Source: Acinonyx jubatus (taxonomy: Eukaryota; Chordata; Mammalia; Carnivora; Felidae). Taken from it: 64,000 nucleotides of DNA. The notes below the pieces were generated by a model. The model had not been told where the DNA came from. It was given only the letters and a program-made list of their open reading frames with translations, and made no database searches. The position numbers and the translations under genes are program-made. Below are positions 1 through 10,079 of the stretch, in pieces. The DNA lies in the NCBI RefSeq assembly GCF_027475565.1, contig NC_069389.1, positions 44,892,047-44,956,046 on the forward strand, in the 5' to 3' direction. Numbering within the stretch: the stretch's first letter is position 1; every line of letters begins with the position of its first letter.

Positions 1-124
1 CACACAGCTCAAACCCAGGTTTCCTCAATTGTCTCCTCGGTTCATGAACCATCCAGAGCTCCCACTGTCCACAAGAGATAGCCCAAGTTCCTTATTCTGG
101 CATTTGAGGATTCTCAAAGATACC

Positions 125-378
125 ATAGCTAATGCTTATAGAGTGCTTAGCATGTCAGGCACTGTGCTTACCACCTCACATTTAATAACCTGTTTACTGT
201 CCAAAAGAACCCTATGAGATAGGTATTGTGATTTATCTTCATTTTATACATAAAGAAACTGGGGCTCAGAGAGGTTAAGTAACTTATCAATGGTCACACA
301 GCTATTAATGATAGACCCAGGATTCAAATCCAGGCGGTCGGTCTCCAGAGCTCACACTCTTCAATATTAAGCCATACT
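125..378 (-). repeat. MIR SINE, antisense
   Basis: Reads as a nearly complete MIR in reverse: a size-transition stretch, then GGGGCTCAGAGAGGTTAAG, a 'gtcacacagct' block and 'ggattcaaatccagg' near the tRNA-like end. Ancient and diverged. Confidence 0.8.
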
Positions 379-379
379 G

Positions 380-985
380 CAAGCTTAGCTGCCAGCCCCC
401 ATCCCATCTACCCTTCCCTCCAGCCTGGCCCAGATCCTGTTTCTCCCAAATACTCCTCTGCTTTCCACCTCCAAAACTGCTCATACAGTACCTTCTGCCT
501 AGAATACAGCCCCTATCATTTCTGCCATCTGCAATCTGAGAAATCCCCCCACACCCTACTTCTATCAAGATTCAGGTCATATGCTACCACAAGAAGCCCT
601 CCTGAAGCCCACCTCCAGCCAGAAATTATTGCTGGTCCTGTGCAGAGCTCCCACACACAGCACATGTCTGTCCTTCTTTTTATGGTGCAGGTTAGCTTTG
701 GCAAAGCATGACAACTATTTGTGTTCCCAGCACAGGAAGAGACTTTGGTAATCTCCTAGCCAGCACAGAGGACAAGGCCGGGAACAGAGTAGCTAAAAGC
801 TTCTGGAGTGAAGGAGTCAATGAATGGGCCATGGTGGCTATGCTAATAGATCCTCCCACCTGAGCCTTGACCTCCCTCTCCAGTGTCTTCTTCCAATCCA
901 TTCTCCATCCTGAGGCCAGAGAGAGCTCTCCAAAGTACAGCTTTGACCATTTTGTGCTCCCACTAAAACCCTTCCACAGCTCCTC
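380..985 (+). repeat. L2 LINE fragments, sense
   Basis: Pyrimidine-rich text with the typical L2 3' phrases (an 'accttctgcctagaatacagc' type block, 'gaagccctcctgaagcc', and 'cactaaaacccttccacagc' at the right end). Boundaries are approximate; about 720-840 is less certain. Confidence 0.55.
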
Positions 986-989
986 ATAA

Positions 990-1261
990 TTCATTCAACG
1001 AACAATTGAGCATTTTCTATGCACCAGGCACAATGCTAGGTGCCAGAAATAAAATAGTGGACAAAATACATAAGACGTGTTCCTTGGGGAGGTGACATTC
1101 TAGTGAGAGAAGCAGACTATAAATACATACTGTTGGGGCGCCTGGGTGGCTCAGTTGGTTAAGCATCTGACTCTCAGTCTCGGCTCAGGTCTTGACCTCA
1201 CAGTTTTGTGAGTTCAAGCCCCCCATCAGGCTCTGTGCTGGCAGTGTGGAGCCTGTTTGGG

Positions 1262-1299
<38 letters not shown>

Positions 1300-1790
1300 C
1301 CTCCCCTGTTCATGCTGTCTCTGTCTCTCTCTCAAAAATATATAAACTTAAAAAAAATTTTTAAAATACATACTGTCCTTTCAGGTAGGGAGAAGTGCTA
1401 GGAAGGAAAATACAACAGAGGGATAAAAAGTGCTGTTTTCGATATTGTGGTCAGGGAAGGTCTTCTTGAAGAAGTGGCATATAAGCTGAGCCCCGATGGA
1501 AGTGAGGGAGTGAGCTCTGTGGTCACCTGAGGGAAAAGCAGTCCAGACAGAAGGTAGAGCTAGTGAAAAGATATAGAGTTGAATGGCACCTGCCATGTTT
1601 GAGAAACAGTAAGGAAGCCAGTGTAGCTGGAGCAAAGTGGATGAGGGGAGAGTGATAGAGAGGTAAGATCAGAGAGGTAATGGGGGCCAAATCATGAATG
1701 GCATTAAGCCCATGATAAAGACTTTGACTTTTTCACTCTGATTGAGATGAGCTGAGGAGGGACGTGATCTAACTTAGGTTTCATAGGAAT
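990..1790 (-). repeat. L2 LINE 3' region, antisense, split by a SINE
   Basis: Starts with the reverse complement of the L2 3' end (attcattcaac... tgcaccaggcaca... gacattctagtgagag). After the SINE at 1135-1363 it continues with 'ggtcagggaaggtcttcttgaagaagtgg' and 'gccagtgtagctggagcaaagtgg'. The SINE is therefore a later insertion into an old L2. Confidence 0.75.
1135..1363 (+). mobile_element. CAN SINE (felid SINEC type), sense
   Basis: Head GGGGCGCCTGGGTGGCTCAG, tRNA-like body, (CT)n tract at about 1266-1297, 'ctcaaaaata' and an A-rich tail. Flanked by a 13-base target-site duplication, aaatacatactgt, at 1121-1133 and 1364-1376. Confidence 0.96.
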
Positions 1791-1799
1791 CATCATCCA

Positions 1800-2025
1800 T
1801 AGGATAACGTCTAACTTCCTCACCACAGCCATGGATGGTTCTGCTGACCTGACCCCTGCTTCATATTCCTCTGCCCCATTACTTCAACCTGGCTATGCTC
1901 TGCTCACCCTTCAACATTTAGCTCAGGTGTGCTCTTCCATGCCCACCTGCCCACTCCACACATGTTGGCTTTCAGGTCCTTCCTCTGCTGCCATAGGGCC
2001 TTATGGTCACCTCTATCCCTAGGGC
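1800..2025 (+). repeat. L2 LINE fragment, sense
   Basis: Phrases such as 'ataacgtctaacttcctcacc', 'tgacctgacccctgcttc' and 'gctatgctctgctcaccc' follow the L2 3' untranslated region. Old copy, edges approximate. Confidence 0.5.
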
Positions 2026-2039
2026 AAGAGCATTAATGA

Positions 2040-2195
2040 GTTCATTGAATCCTCAAAATGTTTCGAGGCAGACACCATTAGCTCCATGTTATAGATGAGG
2101 ACACTGAGGCTCAGAGAGGTGATAGAAACTTGCTCAAGGTCACACAGTTATTAGGTGAGAAAGTCAGGATGCAAACACAGGGCCCAGGCTGTCTT
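2040..2195 (-). repeat. MIR SINE, antisense
   Basis: Contains 'atagatgaggacactgaggctcagagaggtg' and 'caaggtcacacagttattag', the reverse core of MIR. Confidence 0.75.
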
Positions 2196-2509
2196 TTCAT
2201 GACATCTCATTGCCTCTCCCCACTTCTGGCTCCATGTCGCCCCCAGGTCTTCACTCTTTGGCAATTCCTCCCTTCAGAGATGGCCCCCAACTCTGGTGCA
2301 AAGGGAATAGGGGCAGGGAGGTCAGACTGTCAGCACAGCCTCCCCCAAGAGGGCCTGGCAAAAAGGACAGTGCTTGAGGGTGTTGCCCCTGACATCATAC
2401 GTACTGTTGAAGAAATAGCACCTGAGGATGTGGAATCCCTTTACTCAGGGTCCCCCAAAACACCAAAGGGCATGCTGATCACATGGAAAATCTCTCTTCT
2501 CTTACTCAT

Positions 2510-2530
2510 ATGTGTGTGTGTGTGTGTGTG

Positions 2531-2568
<38 letters not shown>
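2510..2568. repeat. Composite (TG)n-CGTA-(CA)n microsatellite
   Basis: About 11 TG units (from 2510) run into 'cgta' and then about 17 CA units. The two halves are mutually complementary, so the tract is a near-perfect inverted repeat as well as a Z-DNA-prone alternating purine-pyrimidine run. Confidence 0.97.
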
Positions 2569-2577
2569 GTACAGTAA

Positions 2578-2690
2578 AAGCTGGGCAGGCCTAGGTTCAG
2601 GTCTTGACTGCCATTTACCAGCTGTATGAGCCCAGGCACGTCCCTTTACCTCTCTGCACCTGTTTCTCTTCTGTGTAGGGCTAGAGGAAA
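2578..2690 (+). repeat. MIR fragment, sense
   Basis: 'ctaggttcaggtcttgactgccatttaccagctgtatgagcccaggca' followed by 'tttacctctctgcacctg' matches the tRNA-like end and core of MIR. Confidence 0.6.
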
Positions 2691-2789
2691 TGCAATTCCC
2701 TCTTTGGTTTCCTGGACTTCTGAAAGGGCCTGGGGGACCCCGCTCCCCCACCTCTGGACTCCTCCCAGTCAGGGGCAAAGAATATAAGA

Positions 2790-2792
2790 ACA

Positions 2793-2836
<44 letters not shown>
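2790..2836. repeat. (CA)n microsatellite
   Basis: Starts 'acacacacata' and runs as CA dinucleotides up to 'aacacgtgtgc', about 22 units with one early interruption. Confidence 0.97.
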
Positions 2837-2837
<1 letters not shown>

Positions 2838-3029
2838 CACGTGTGCACTGTCTTCTGGGCTATTCTGTGGGGGAAACTGGAGAGCATCCTCTGCATCAGG
2901 GGAAATAAACTACGTTATACAAATAACCACAGTACAAAGCTGAAAGTCCTTAAGGCTGGGGAACAGAGGAAGTGCTGGGGGAGCTCAGGAGAGAGATTCC
3001 TTCTGCTTGGGGGTGGCTGAGCAGAATAA

Positions 3030-3235
3030 AAATAAACTCACACTCACAGTGCACCTTCCCTGTGTCAGGCATTTTCCACACATTATTTAATCTGCATGAC
3101 AAACGTGAAGGAAGAATTAGTATTCCTACTTTGCAGGTGAGGAAAAAGGTTCTGAGGGGGAAAGTAACAGCCAAAGGTCTCAGAGCTAGCAAGTGGCAGA
3201 ACAGGAATCCAAAGCCCAGAGCCTGTATTAGTTCC
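3030..3235 (-). repeat. MIR SINE, antisense
   Basis: 'tgtgtcaggcattttccacacattatttaatctgcatgac', 'tttgcaggtgaggaaaaagg' and 'ctcagagctagcaagtggcagaacaggaatcc' follow reverse MIR from the 3' end to the core. Confidence 0.8.
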
Positions 3236-3930
3236 CTTGCTGCCTTTTATAAAGGCTTCCTGGAGGAGGAAGCTGTTGACCAGGGCCTTGCCTAGGAGGA
3301 ACTGGTAGAAGTGAGTGACTTTGTGAGCCAAGGCACTAAGATAGGGAGAAGCAGGGTAGGATATTCTGTAGGGATTTGGGGTGGCCTTCCCATGGTGTGG
3401 GGCACTGACTTTCCCCAGATGCTGTTCCTAATGGGAGGTCTCTCTCCCTCCTTCTCTTTATTGGCACTGCCCAGAGCTAGGCAGCCGGCAGGGGATGGGA
3501 TCAGGATGCAGTTGCCATGGAAATGAATGGGGGCTGTTGCTATGGATACTATAAGATGAGGGCAAGAGGAAGCTAGGGATGCTGAGGACTATTGCCATGA
3601 CAACTTAGGCTGGAAAGGCGGGGTGGGGGGCAGTGAGGGGACCTGAAGTGAGAGACAAGAAAACAATATGAGGAAGTCAGCGCACCTAGATGAGGGCAGG
3701 GGCTTTCTTCGGGCCTTGGAGAAAGACAGACAAGGACGCCAGACAAAGGGGTGGGTGGGGCAGATGGGCAGAGGGACCCCAATCACCTCTGTCTCCTCTG
3801 ATGGCTCTTCTGCAAGCTGTTTCTACTGCTCAATCCCACTGCCATGGAGAATCCAAACCTGGGCCAACCTGGCTTGGCACAGGGGCTGGTAGGGGAGGAG
3901 GCCATCAAAGGGACTGACTGGGGAGAGAGT
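3236..3930. other. Intronic stretch, no feature recognised
   Basis: About 700 bases of mixed, moderately GC-rich sequence. 3600-3660 is G-rich (ggcggggtggggggc). No exon with convincing splice sites or repeat family was recognised. Confidence 0.5.
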
Positions 3931-3934
3931 GGGC

Positions 3935-4190
3935 AAACACCGGCTTGGGAGCACACAGACCCAGGTTTGAATCCCAGATCTGCTTCTTTGCAGCCCTAAA
4001 AATAATTGTTGTCATTTACCAAGTATCTACTTTTTGTTAGGCCTAGCAACTTTGCAAGGTCTGGGTTGTTCTCCCTGAAGGAGATAACAGATGAGGAAAC
4101 CGAAGTACAGAGAGATGAAGTAACTTGCCCAAAGTCTCAAAGCTCAGCAGTGGTGGAGCCAGGAGCCAAATCAACAAATTAAGGTGTTCT
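3935..4190. repeat. Two abutting MIR fragments, opposite orientations
   Basis: 3935-3995 reads as a sense MIR start ('cttgggagcacacagacccaggtttgaatcccagatctgc'). 4000-4190 reads as an antisense MIR ('atgaggaaaccgaagtacagagagatgaagtaacttgccc'). Confidence 0.65.
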
Positions 4191-5240
4191 TAACCACCCT
4201 CTCTCAGCTCTGAACTGCCCCTCCCAGGTCTAGTCTGCATTCTCCAGCTCCCTACACCTTCCTACAATGATACACACAGGGCCAGATGCTGGGTAAATAT
4301 TTGTGGAGTGTGAGAAGAAGCCACCTGGGAGGAAGCAGGAAAGACTGAGGTTAGATGGAAGAAGCACCTGACTTTGAGAACTGTGAGTCATGGGTTAGAC
4401 TGGCCAAGGGTAGAAGAGCCAACAGAACAGAGATGGACTCTATGAACCATGCAATCCCACAGATCCAAACTCAGGCTCAGAAAGTCAAAGTGGCATGCCC
4501 AGGGTCGCAAAGAATGAGAACCAAAATCCCCTACCTTCCAGGCCAGTGTCCCACTTTTTAGTTTCAGAATCCCCTTGAATCTGTCCAGCTTCCCCCCGCC
4601 AACCCCTGCACCTTTAAGCTCCTAGACAACAGCTGGGCAACAGCAGGCTACTTGCACTTCCAACGCTATGTGAGCACAGTGCCTTTGTTTGTACTCTTCG
4701 TTTCTTCTTCCTTGTTCCCTCTTCCCTTCGCCCCAGACTTCATTGGTCTGGGTGATCTCCTCTGCATCTTGCAGCACTCTGAGAAGGTGAGCCCTCCTGG
4801 GAAGCCAATTCTGACTCATGTCTACCCACCCCGCCGTAGAAGTTGACAGGGTAAGCTACTCCCCACTCTGTGTCTTGTGCACAGTCATGTCACAGATGAT
4901 CCTTATCAGCAGCTAACTTCAAGCTACTCTCTTGAAGTGTCTGTCCCCTTCCTGCTCCTGTCTCCCAAAGGCAGTGGCCTGGTATGATTCACCTCTGTGG
5001 ACCCGGCATGCCCAGGCCAGGGCCCAGCACACAGCATGTGCTCACCAGCCACCTTGGTCCCCTGAGTCAGGTGGCAGTCGTGTGTGTCTGAGTGTGTGTG
5101 ACCATCCTGCCTGGCAACTGTCACCCTAAAAGCCATAGCCCCACATGCTCAAAAGCCACCCACGCCCAGTCTCATGATTATCTCTACCAGGCACACACAG
5201 AGAGCCTGCCAGGCGTAGAAAGTCACCACCTCACACAATC
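4191..5240. other. Intronic stretch, no clear feature
   Basis: Mixed sequence. A short 'aggctcagaaagtcaaagtggcatgccc' phrase near 4470 hints at a badly decayed MIR. No exon-like signal was recognised. Confidence 0.45.
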
Positions 5241-5247
5241 AACCACA

Positions 5248-5272
5248 CACACACACACACACACACACTCAG
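5248..5272. repeat. Short (CA)n microsatellite
   Basis: About 11 CA units inside a wider CA-rich stretch that extends to about 5400. Confidence 0.85.
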
Positions 5273-5519
5273 AATTCCTTATACCATCACATTCCCTTAG
5301 ATACACAACAGTGCACAGTTTCTCACTACTGATCCACCTGCCTGCTGCACATAAAGTCATGCACACATATGCACAGGCACACACACACGTTTCCCTCACA
5401 ACTGAGAGAAACCTTCCCTCTTCCCACAGCCCAGGCCCTCAGCCAATTCAGTTGTCTACATAGGAGTCTACACCTCCTCGGCTCCCACAACGATCATCTG
5501 ACCTTGACTTGCCCTCTCC

Positions 5520-6060
5520 TTCCATTTAGTTGAATCCTCGCCCCTCTTCACTTCCTTCTATCTCCAATCGGATAAAGGGTAGAATGGTCTCTTCTCCAGC
5601 CACCACAGGTCATCTAGACTCACACGCCCTGGAGAGCCAGTGGAACAGATCTACACACTATTCCCCAACTCACCAGCACAACTCTGGAGCTCTCCACCAG
5701 GTTTCTGTCCATGCTGTGTCTCCTGTGATGCCTCTTCACATCTACCACCCATTCAAACCCTTCTGAGTCTTCTATTCTTGCCCTTCCTCCTCCAGCAAGC
5801 CCTCCTAGACACTACAATCCTCCCCAGCCCACCTTGACATACCCCCTCCTCCATGCGCCAGGAACATAGTTTGCTCATTAGTGAAGCCATATCTACTCCA
5901 TCATTTCTGCCCTTCACACCCTGCCTACTTTTCCAAAGGAATTTCTCCTCTCCCCTGGGAGGTGGAGATCTTATGGAAAACACAGCCACTGTCTTCCTTC
6001 CTTCCACTGGATCCCTCACAGTATTAAGCGTGAAGTCTTTCCCACAGTTAGATGCTCAAA
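5520..6060 (+). repeat. L2 LINE fragments, sense
   Basis: Pyrimidine-rich text with L2-like phrases ('gcaagccctcctagacac', 'tttgctcattagtgaag'), ending with 'cagttagatgctcaaacaatg', which resembles the L2 3' terminus. Confidence 0.45.
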
Positions 6061-6069
6061 CAATGCTTT

Positions 6070-6240
6070 CTGGAGGAGTAAAGGAGGGAGAGGGGAAGAG
6101 AGAGAGGGAAGGGAAGAGTAAGGGACAGAGGGAGGAGAGAAATAAATTAGAATTTGGATGAGTAAATGAGTAGATGACTTGAGTGGTTGAGTGAAACAAT
6201 GAGTGAGGGAACAAGGTGAGGGGACGCTGAAGGAGGGGGG
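6070..6240. repeat. Purine-rich low-complexity tract
   Basis: Repeated gagg/gaga/gagt units on the plus strand, passing into a decayed 'gagtaaatgagtagatga' repeat that could be an old L2 tail expansion. Confidence 0.65.
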
Positions 6241-6304
6241 TGCTGAAAGAAAGGAGAGGAGGAACTCTCACCTGCACCTTAATCAAAGCAAGAGCCACCA
6301 GCCA

Positions 6305-6470
6305 CTGCACACTTGTCCAACTGTGCATCACACCTTATGCTGGGTTCCTAGTGTTTTCTTGCTAATCTTCATGACAACCCACAGAGATAGATATATTCTC
6401 ACTGTACTCGTGAGGAAAATGAAGCTCAAGGAGAAGAAAATATTTGCTCAAGATTACACAGATAGTTAAG
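6305..6470 (-). repeat. MIR SINE, antisense
   Basis: 'cttgctaatcttcatgacaacccacagagatag', 'gtgaggaaaatgaagctcaagg' and 'gctcaagattacacagatag' follow reverse MIR. Confidence 0.65.
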
Positions 6471-6749
6471 TGGGAGAACCAAGGTAAACTCAGTTTTGTT
6501 CAATGCCAAAGGCTTAGAAAGGGAAAGCCGGGGTCTGAGCCCACTTGGGGCGGAGGGTGTCTCTTGACTTTGCTCCCAACACAGACACATTATGGAATGT
6601 GTGGGTCCCACCGTCCATAAAGGATACCTTCCACCCTCCTGCCAACAGCTTCCAGGGATGCTTAGAACCAGCTTCTGGAAGGTGCAGGATATATTTAGGG
6701 TCATTGCATCTGGAGGAAATGGCTTCCCCTTAGACTCAGAGATCCCTAA

Positions 6750-7110
6750 AGTTGTAGAATCTGAACCTTGAAAGTACAGAATCGAGGACTCTTAACCATC
6801 ACAGAATATTAAAATCATATTATCAGAATTTTTTAATAACAGAATCATGAAATCTTAAAACCACAGGATTGGAGAATCCCCAAATCACAGAGTTGTAGAA
6901 ATAGAAACCACAGAATTGCATGGAATGTGTCACTGAATTATCATATTTTAAGTCCATATAATCACAGTTTCTTAAAATTCTAGCATCTCAGATTGACAGA
7001 ATGTCAGAACTGGAGGAACCCTTGGAGATCCTCTGGTCCAACCTCCCTCCTCCTTTTACACATGGGGTGGGGTGGAAACTAGGTAGCAGAGGGGCCAAGC
7101 AACATGTCCA
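6750..7110. repeat. Decayed periodic 'cacagaat' repeat with ancient-repeat tail
   Basis: The octamer-like motif 'cacagaat/acagaatc' recurs every 20-25 bases from about 6775 to 6920. It is followed by 'agaactggaggaacccttggagatcctctggtccaacctcc', a phrase found in an ancient mammalian repeat whose family I cannot name with confidence; relatives occur near 28075 and 63610. Confidence 0.5.
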
Positions 7111-7345
7111 GGTTGGCCGGCCCATACTGCCTCAGGCTGACTGACTGGAGAAGGCAGCAGACTTGTCTGTGGTGAGAGTGCCACACCATTCGTTCATTTA
7201 TTGAGTGCCTTTTGGGTATTGACAATACCAAGAATCAGACCCTACTCTCTCTCCCAGGCCCTGTTCCCAGCCCTGGATAGGAAAGAAGGTAAGGCCCTGG
7301 TGGGGATGAGGAGAGGGAAGTGGGGGTGGGGTGGAACATACATCA

Positions 7346-8074
7346 GACAGAGAGAAGAGATCAGCTTTTATTGATGGAAATTCCTTTGTACACAGCAACA
7401 CCCGCACTCTGAAAGCCCTTTCATCCTGATCATATTTACAGAGCACTATGGGAGTGGCAGAGGGCACGGGGCAAGGCCTTCAAGCAGTGGAGATGGCAGC
7501 AATGGCCACAGCGAGGGAACCAGCGAGCGAGCAATGGGGAACTAGGCAGGCTGGGTCCCACCCCCGTCTGGTCCTCTGAGCCCTAGGCACCCTGAATCTC
7601 TGTTTGTGCTCACAGAGGACAGAGGTAGGTCCTTGGGATGTCATTTGGAGACCTCTCCAGGAGTGGCAGGCTCCAGGGTGCCTGGGAAGTGGGGTGTGGG
7701 TACGGGAGGGTCCAGGTTCCAAGCTCCAAGCTCTACTGCTCCCACATTTTAGTCAGACCTAGGGCTCCAGCCTTTATAATTCAGGGGCTGGAGTCCAGGG
7801 GAGGCAGTAGTGGGGGGACAGGGGAGTTGCAAGAAGGAGGTGGGGGAGGAAGGGGCATGATGCTTGCCTATCCTGAAGCAGGGACAGGGTCCCATGGGGG
7901 GTCCTGGGCAGGGCAGGTTGGGGGGCTGGTTAAGGCTTTTGCTTCTGCATAGAAAATGACCCTTGTCCTCTCAGTTACCGAGAGGAGGGACTACTGCACT
8001 CGGAGGCCGGACAGCAGAACTGATGAGCGTCTTCCTCTTCCTCTTCCTCAGTCTCCTCCTCCTCCTCCTCTTCC
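7346..8074 (-). other. IQSEC2: Candidate alternative terminal exon of IQSEC2 (acidic tail)
   Basis: On the minus strand a strong acceptor (tgcccttcctggccccag) ends at 8075. The open frame that follows, joined in phase 2 to exon 2 (split codon AG|G, Arg), encodes 32 residues: seven Glu, Thr, six Glu, then DAHQFCCPASECSSPSSR, with a TAA stop at 7975-7977. About 600 bases of untranslated sequence lead to an AATAAA at 7367-7372 and a GT-rich element. The predicted product with exons 1 and 2 is 278 residues: the N-terminal coiled coil without the IQ, Sec7 or PH domains. Phase agreement alone has a one-in-three chance, and a (GGA)n repeat makes the Glu run. I do not recognise the tail, so it is inferred, not proven. 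Confidence 0.5.
7367..7372 (-). terminator. AATAAA poly(A) signal of the candidate terminal exon
   Basis: Canonical hexamer on the minus strand, followed within 30 bases by 'ctctctgtctgatgtatgttcc', a plausible GT-rich downstream element. It lies about 600 bases after the TAA of the candidate 3' exon. Confidence 0.5.
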
Positions 8075-8359
8075 CTGGGGCCAGGAAGGGCAGGGTAGAG
8101 GCCACAGGCAGGTGGGTGACAGAGAGAGGCAGAGGCATTAGTTTGCAAAGCAGGGGAGATACATGAATGGCTGGAACCAGGGTGGTGGGGCTAGGACGGG
8201 GTCTGAATGGGGAGGCCAGTATGGCAGATGATCTATGGCCACACCCAACTCAGTCTCCAAAGAGCCTTTGAGAGCCCCCCGCCCCCAAGCCAGGCTCATT
8301 TAAGGTCAGGCCCAGAGTATACAAATTCCATTTCTGACCTGACAGGTGCCCAACCTACA

Positions 8360-8545
8360 TTTGACTATAAATAGCAGCAACCTGCTTGGGTGCTGGCTCT
8401 TTGCACACATCATCTCATTTAACCCTTGCAACAACACTGCAACATTTTAGAGACAAAGGAATTGAAGTTCAGAGAGGTTGGATAACCTGCCCAAGGTCAC
8501 ATAGCTGGGTGAGTGGTAGAGTCAGGATTTCAACCCAGAGTTCTT
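8360..8545 (-). repeat. MIR SINE, antisense
   Basis: 'cacatcatctcatttaacccttgcaacaac', 'gaagttcagagaggttggataacctgcccaaggtcacatagctgg' and 'gtcaggatttcaacccag' follow reverse MIR closely. Confidence 0.85.
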
Positions 8546-8689
8546 AGAGTTCCAAGTCCCAGACTCAACCCACGAGGTCCTTTAGGTGAACTTGGCACTA
8601 TCTTGAGAAATCCACCCTGCCCTTGAAGGACAAAGATTTGTATTTCCTGAAGGCTCGGAGTCAGGCAAATTGGAGATGCTTAGAAATGG

Positions 8690-8900
8690 AGTATGGAAAG
8701 CCCACAGCTTTGGAAGCCAACAGACCAGGGTTCCAATGCCAGCTTTACAAGTGCTTCCAGGCTATGTGCCCAGGCATATTATTGCCCCTCTTGAAGCCTA
8801 GTTTCCTCATCTGTAAAAATGGGGCTCATGATGCCAACCCCACATGATTGTTGCAAGGACTGGAACATACGTCAACTGCCTGGCAAATAAGAGCAATAAG
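8690..8900 (+). repeat. MIR SINE, sense
   Basis: 'cacagctttggaagccaacagaccagggttccaatgcc', 'tagtttcctcatctgtaaaaatggggctcatgatgcc' and 'tgttgcaaggactgg' give the sense order of MIR. Confidence 0.8.
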
Positions 8901-9289
8901 AACATGGCGGTGGTTATTGTTAACTGCTCATGAACTGAATCTAATTCCCAAGGTGGCCATTTGCACCCACACTGTAGTGCCACAGTGGCAGGGAGGAGTG
9001 ATTGCAGGAACAAGCGCCTGTCCGCAGGGTACTAGGGGGCCATCACTGGAGCTGGGCTACAGTTTTTTTGGATGGGGGATGGACAGACAGTAGGGCTGAG
9101 GGGGTCCAGGTGCCTTGGGAATGAAAAGGCTGATCCTCTGGAGATAGCCAGTGAAACAGTATCACCCCACTCCCAGACCCCTTGGCTCAAGAGAGGTGGT
9201 AAGTATGGAATCCAGGAAACTGGAGGATTGGGAAGAAATGAGAAGGAAAGAGGACAGGCAAGGGAAGGCACTGCTGTCCAGGTGACAGA

Positions 9290-9357
9290 CAGACAAGCAC
9301 ACACACGTGCACGTACACACATACATGCACACAGGCACCCAAGCACACACACACACC
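9290..9357. repeat. Imperfect CA-rich microsatellite
   Basis: Alternating CA with frequent acgt, acat and aggc interruptions, suggesting an old decayed (CA)n. Confidence 0.85.
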
Positions 9358-9414
9358 CTCTTCATACTCAAAGCTCCCTGTGACACATTGTTCCACAGAA
9401 TCACTGAGTCAGCA

Positions 9415-10055
9415 AAACCACGTGAAGCAGAGCTCAAGTCCTGGGCAAGCGGCTCCCCCTTTCTGAGGCTCCCATTCCTCATCTATAAAAGGAGAAAACT
9501 CCACACCTCTCAAGGCTGTCATGAAGAACAAACGATCTTCCAGTCCCACCGCTCACTCCTCTTGCATCCAGGTCAGGCCCTTACAACCCCTCAGCCTGCC
9601 ACTGCAGCCACCTCCTCATTTCTTCTTCTCTCTCCCCTTTTGGACCCGTCAGCCTTCCTAATAAAGACTGCAAGCAAAGATTTCTTGCTTGTCTCTGCTT
9701 AGACACCCACCTTGGCTCCCCACTGCTTCCTTGATAAAGGTCAGACTCCTCAACTTGGCATTCAAGGCTCCCCCACAATATGGCCTCACCTGGCTTTCCC
9801 TGTCAGGTGGAAAAAGCATGGGCTTTAGAGTTAGACAGACCTGGGTATGAATATTGGCCACACCTCCTACTAGCTGGGTGGCCTTGGGTCCACCTCTTCA
9901 CTTCTCTAGGACTAATTTGCCTCATCTGCAAAATGGAAAACACCTATTCCACAGGGCATGGTGGGATTAAATGAACTCAAGTACGTAAGGCAACTGCCAC
10001 AGGGTAGGTTTGGTGCTTCTTACGTAGTAACTGTTATTATTACTGTCATCATCAG
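9415..10055 (+). repeat. Two MIR copies flanking an L2 fragment
   Basis: 9415-9525 is a MIR core ('attcctcatctataaaaggag'). 9530-9790 has L2-like text. 9815-10055 is a well-kept sense MIR ('catgggctttagagttagacagacctgggtatgaat', 'tttgcctcatctgcaaaatgg', ending 'gttattattactg'). Confidence 0.75.
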
Positions 10056-10079
10056 TGGCTCACTCATCTCACCCTTCAT

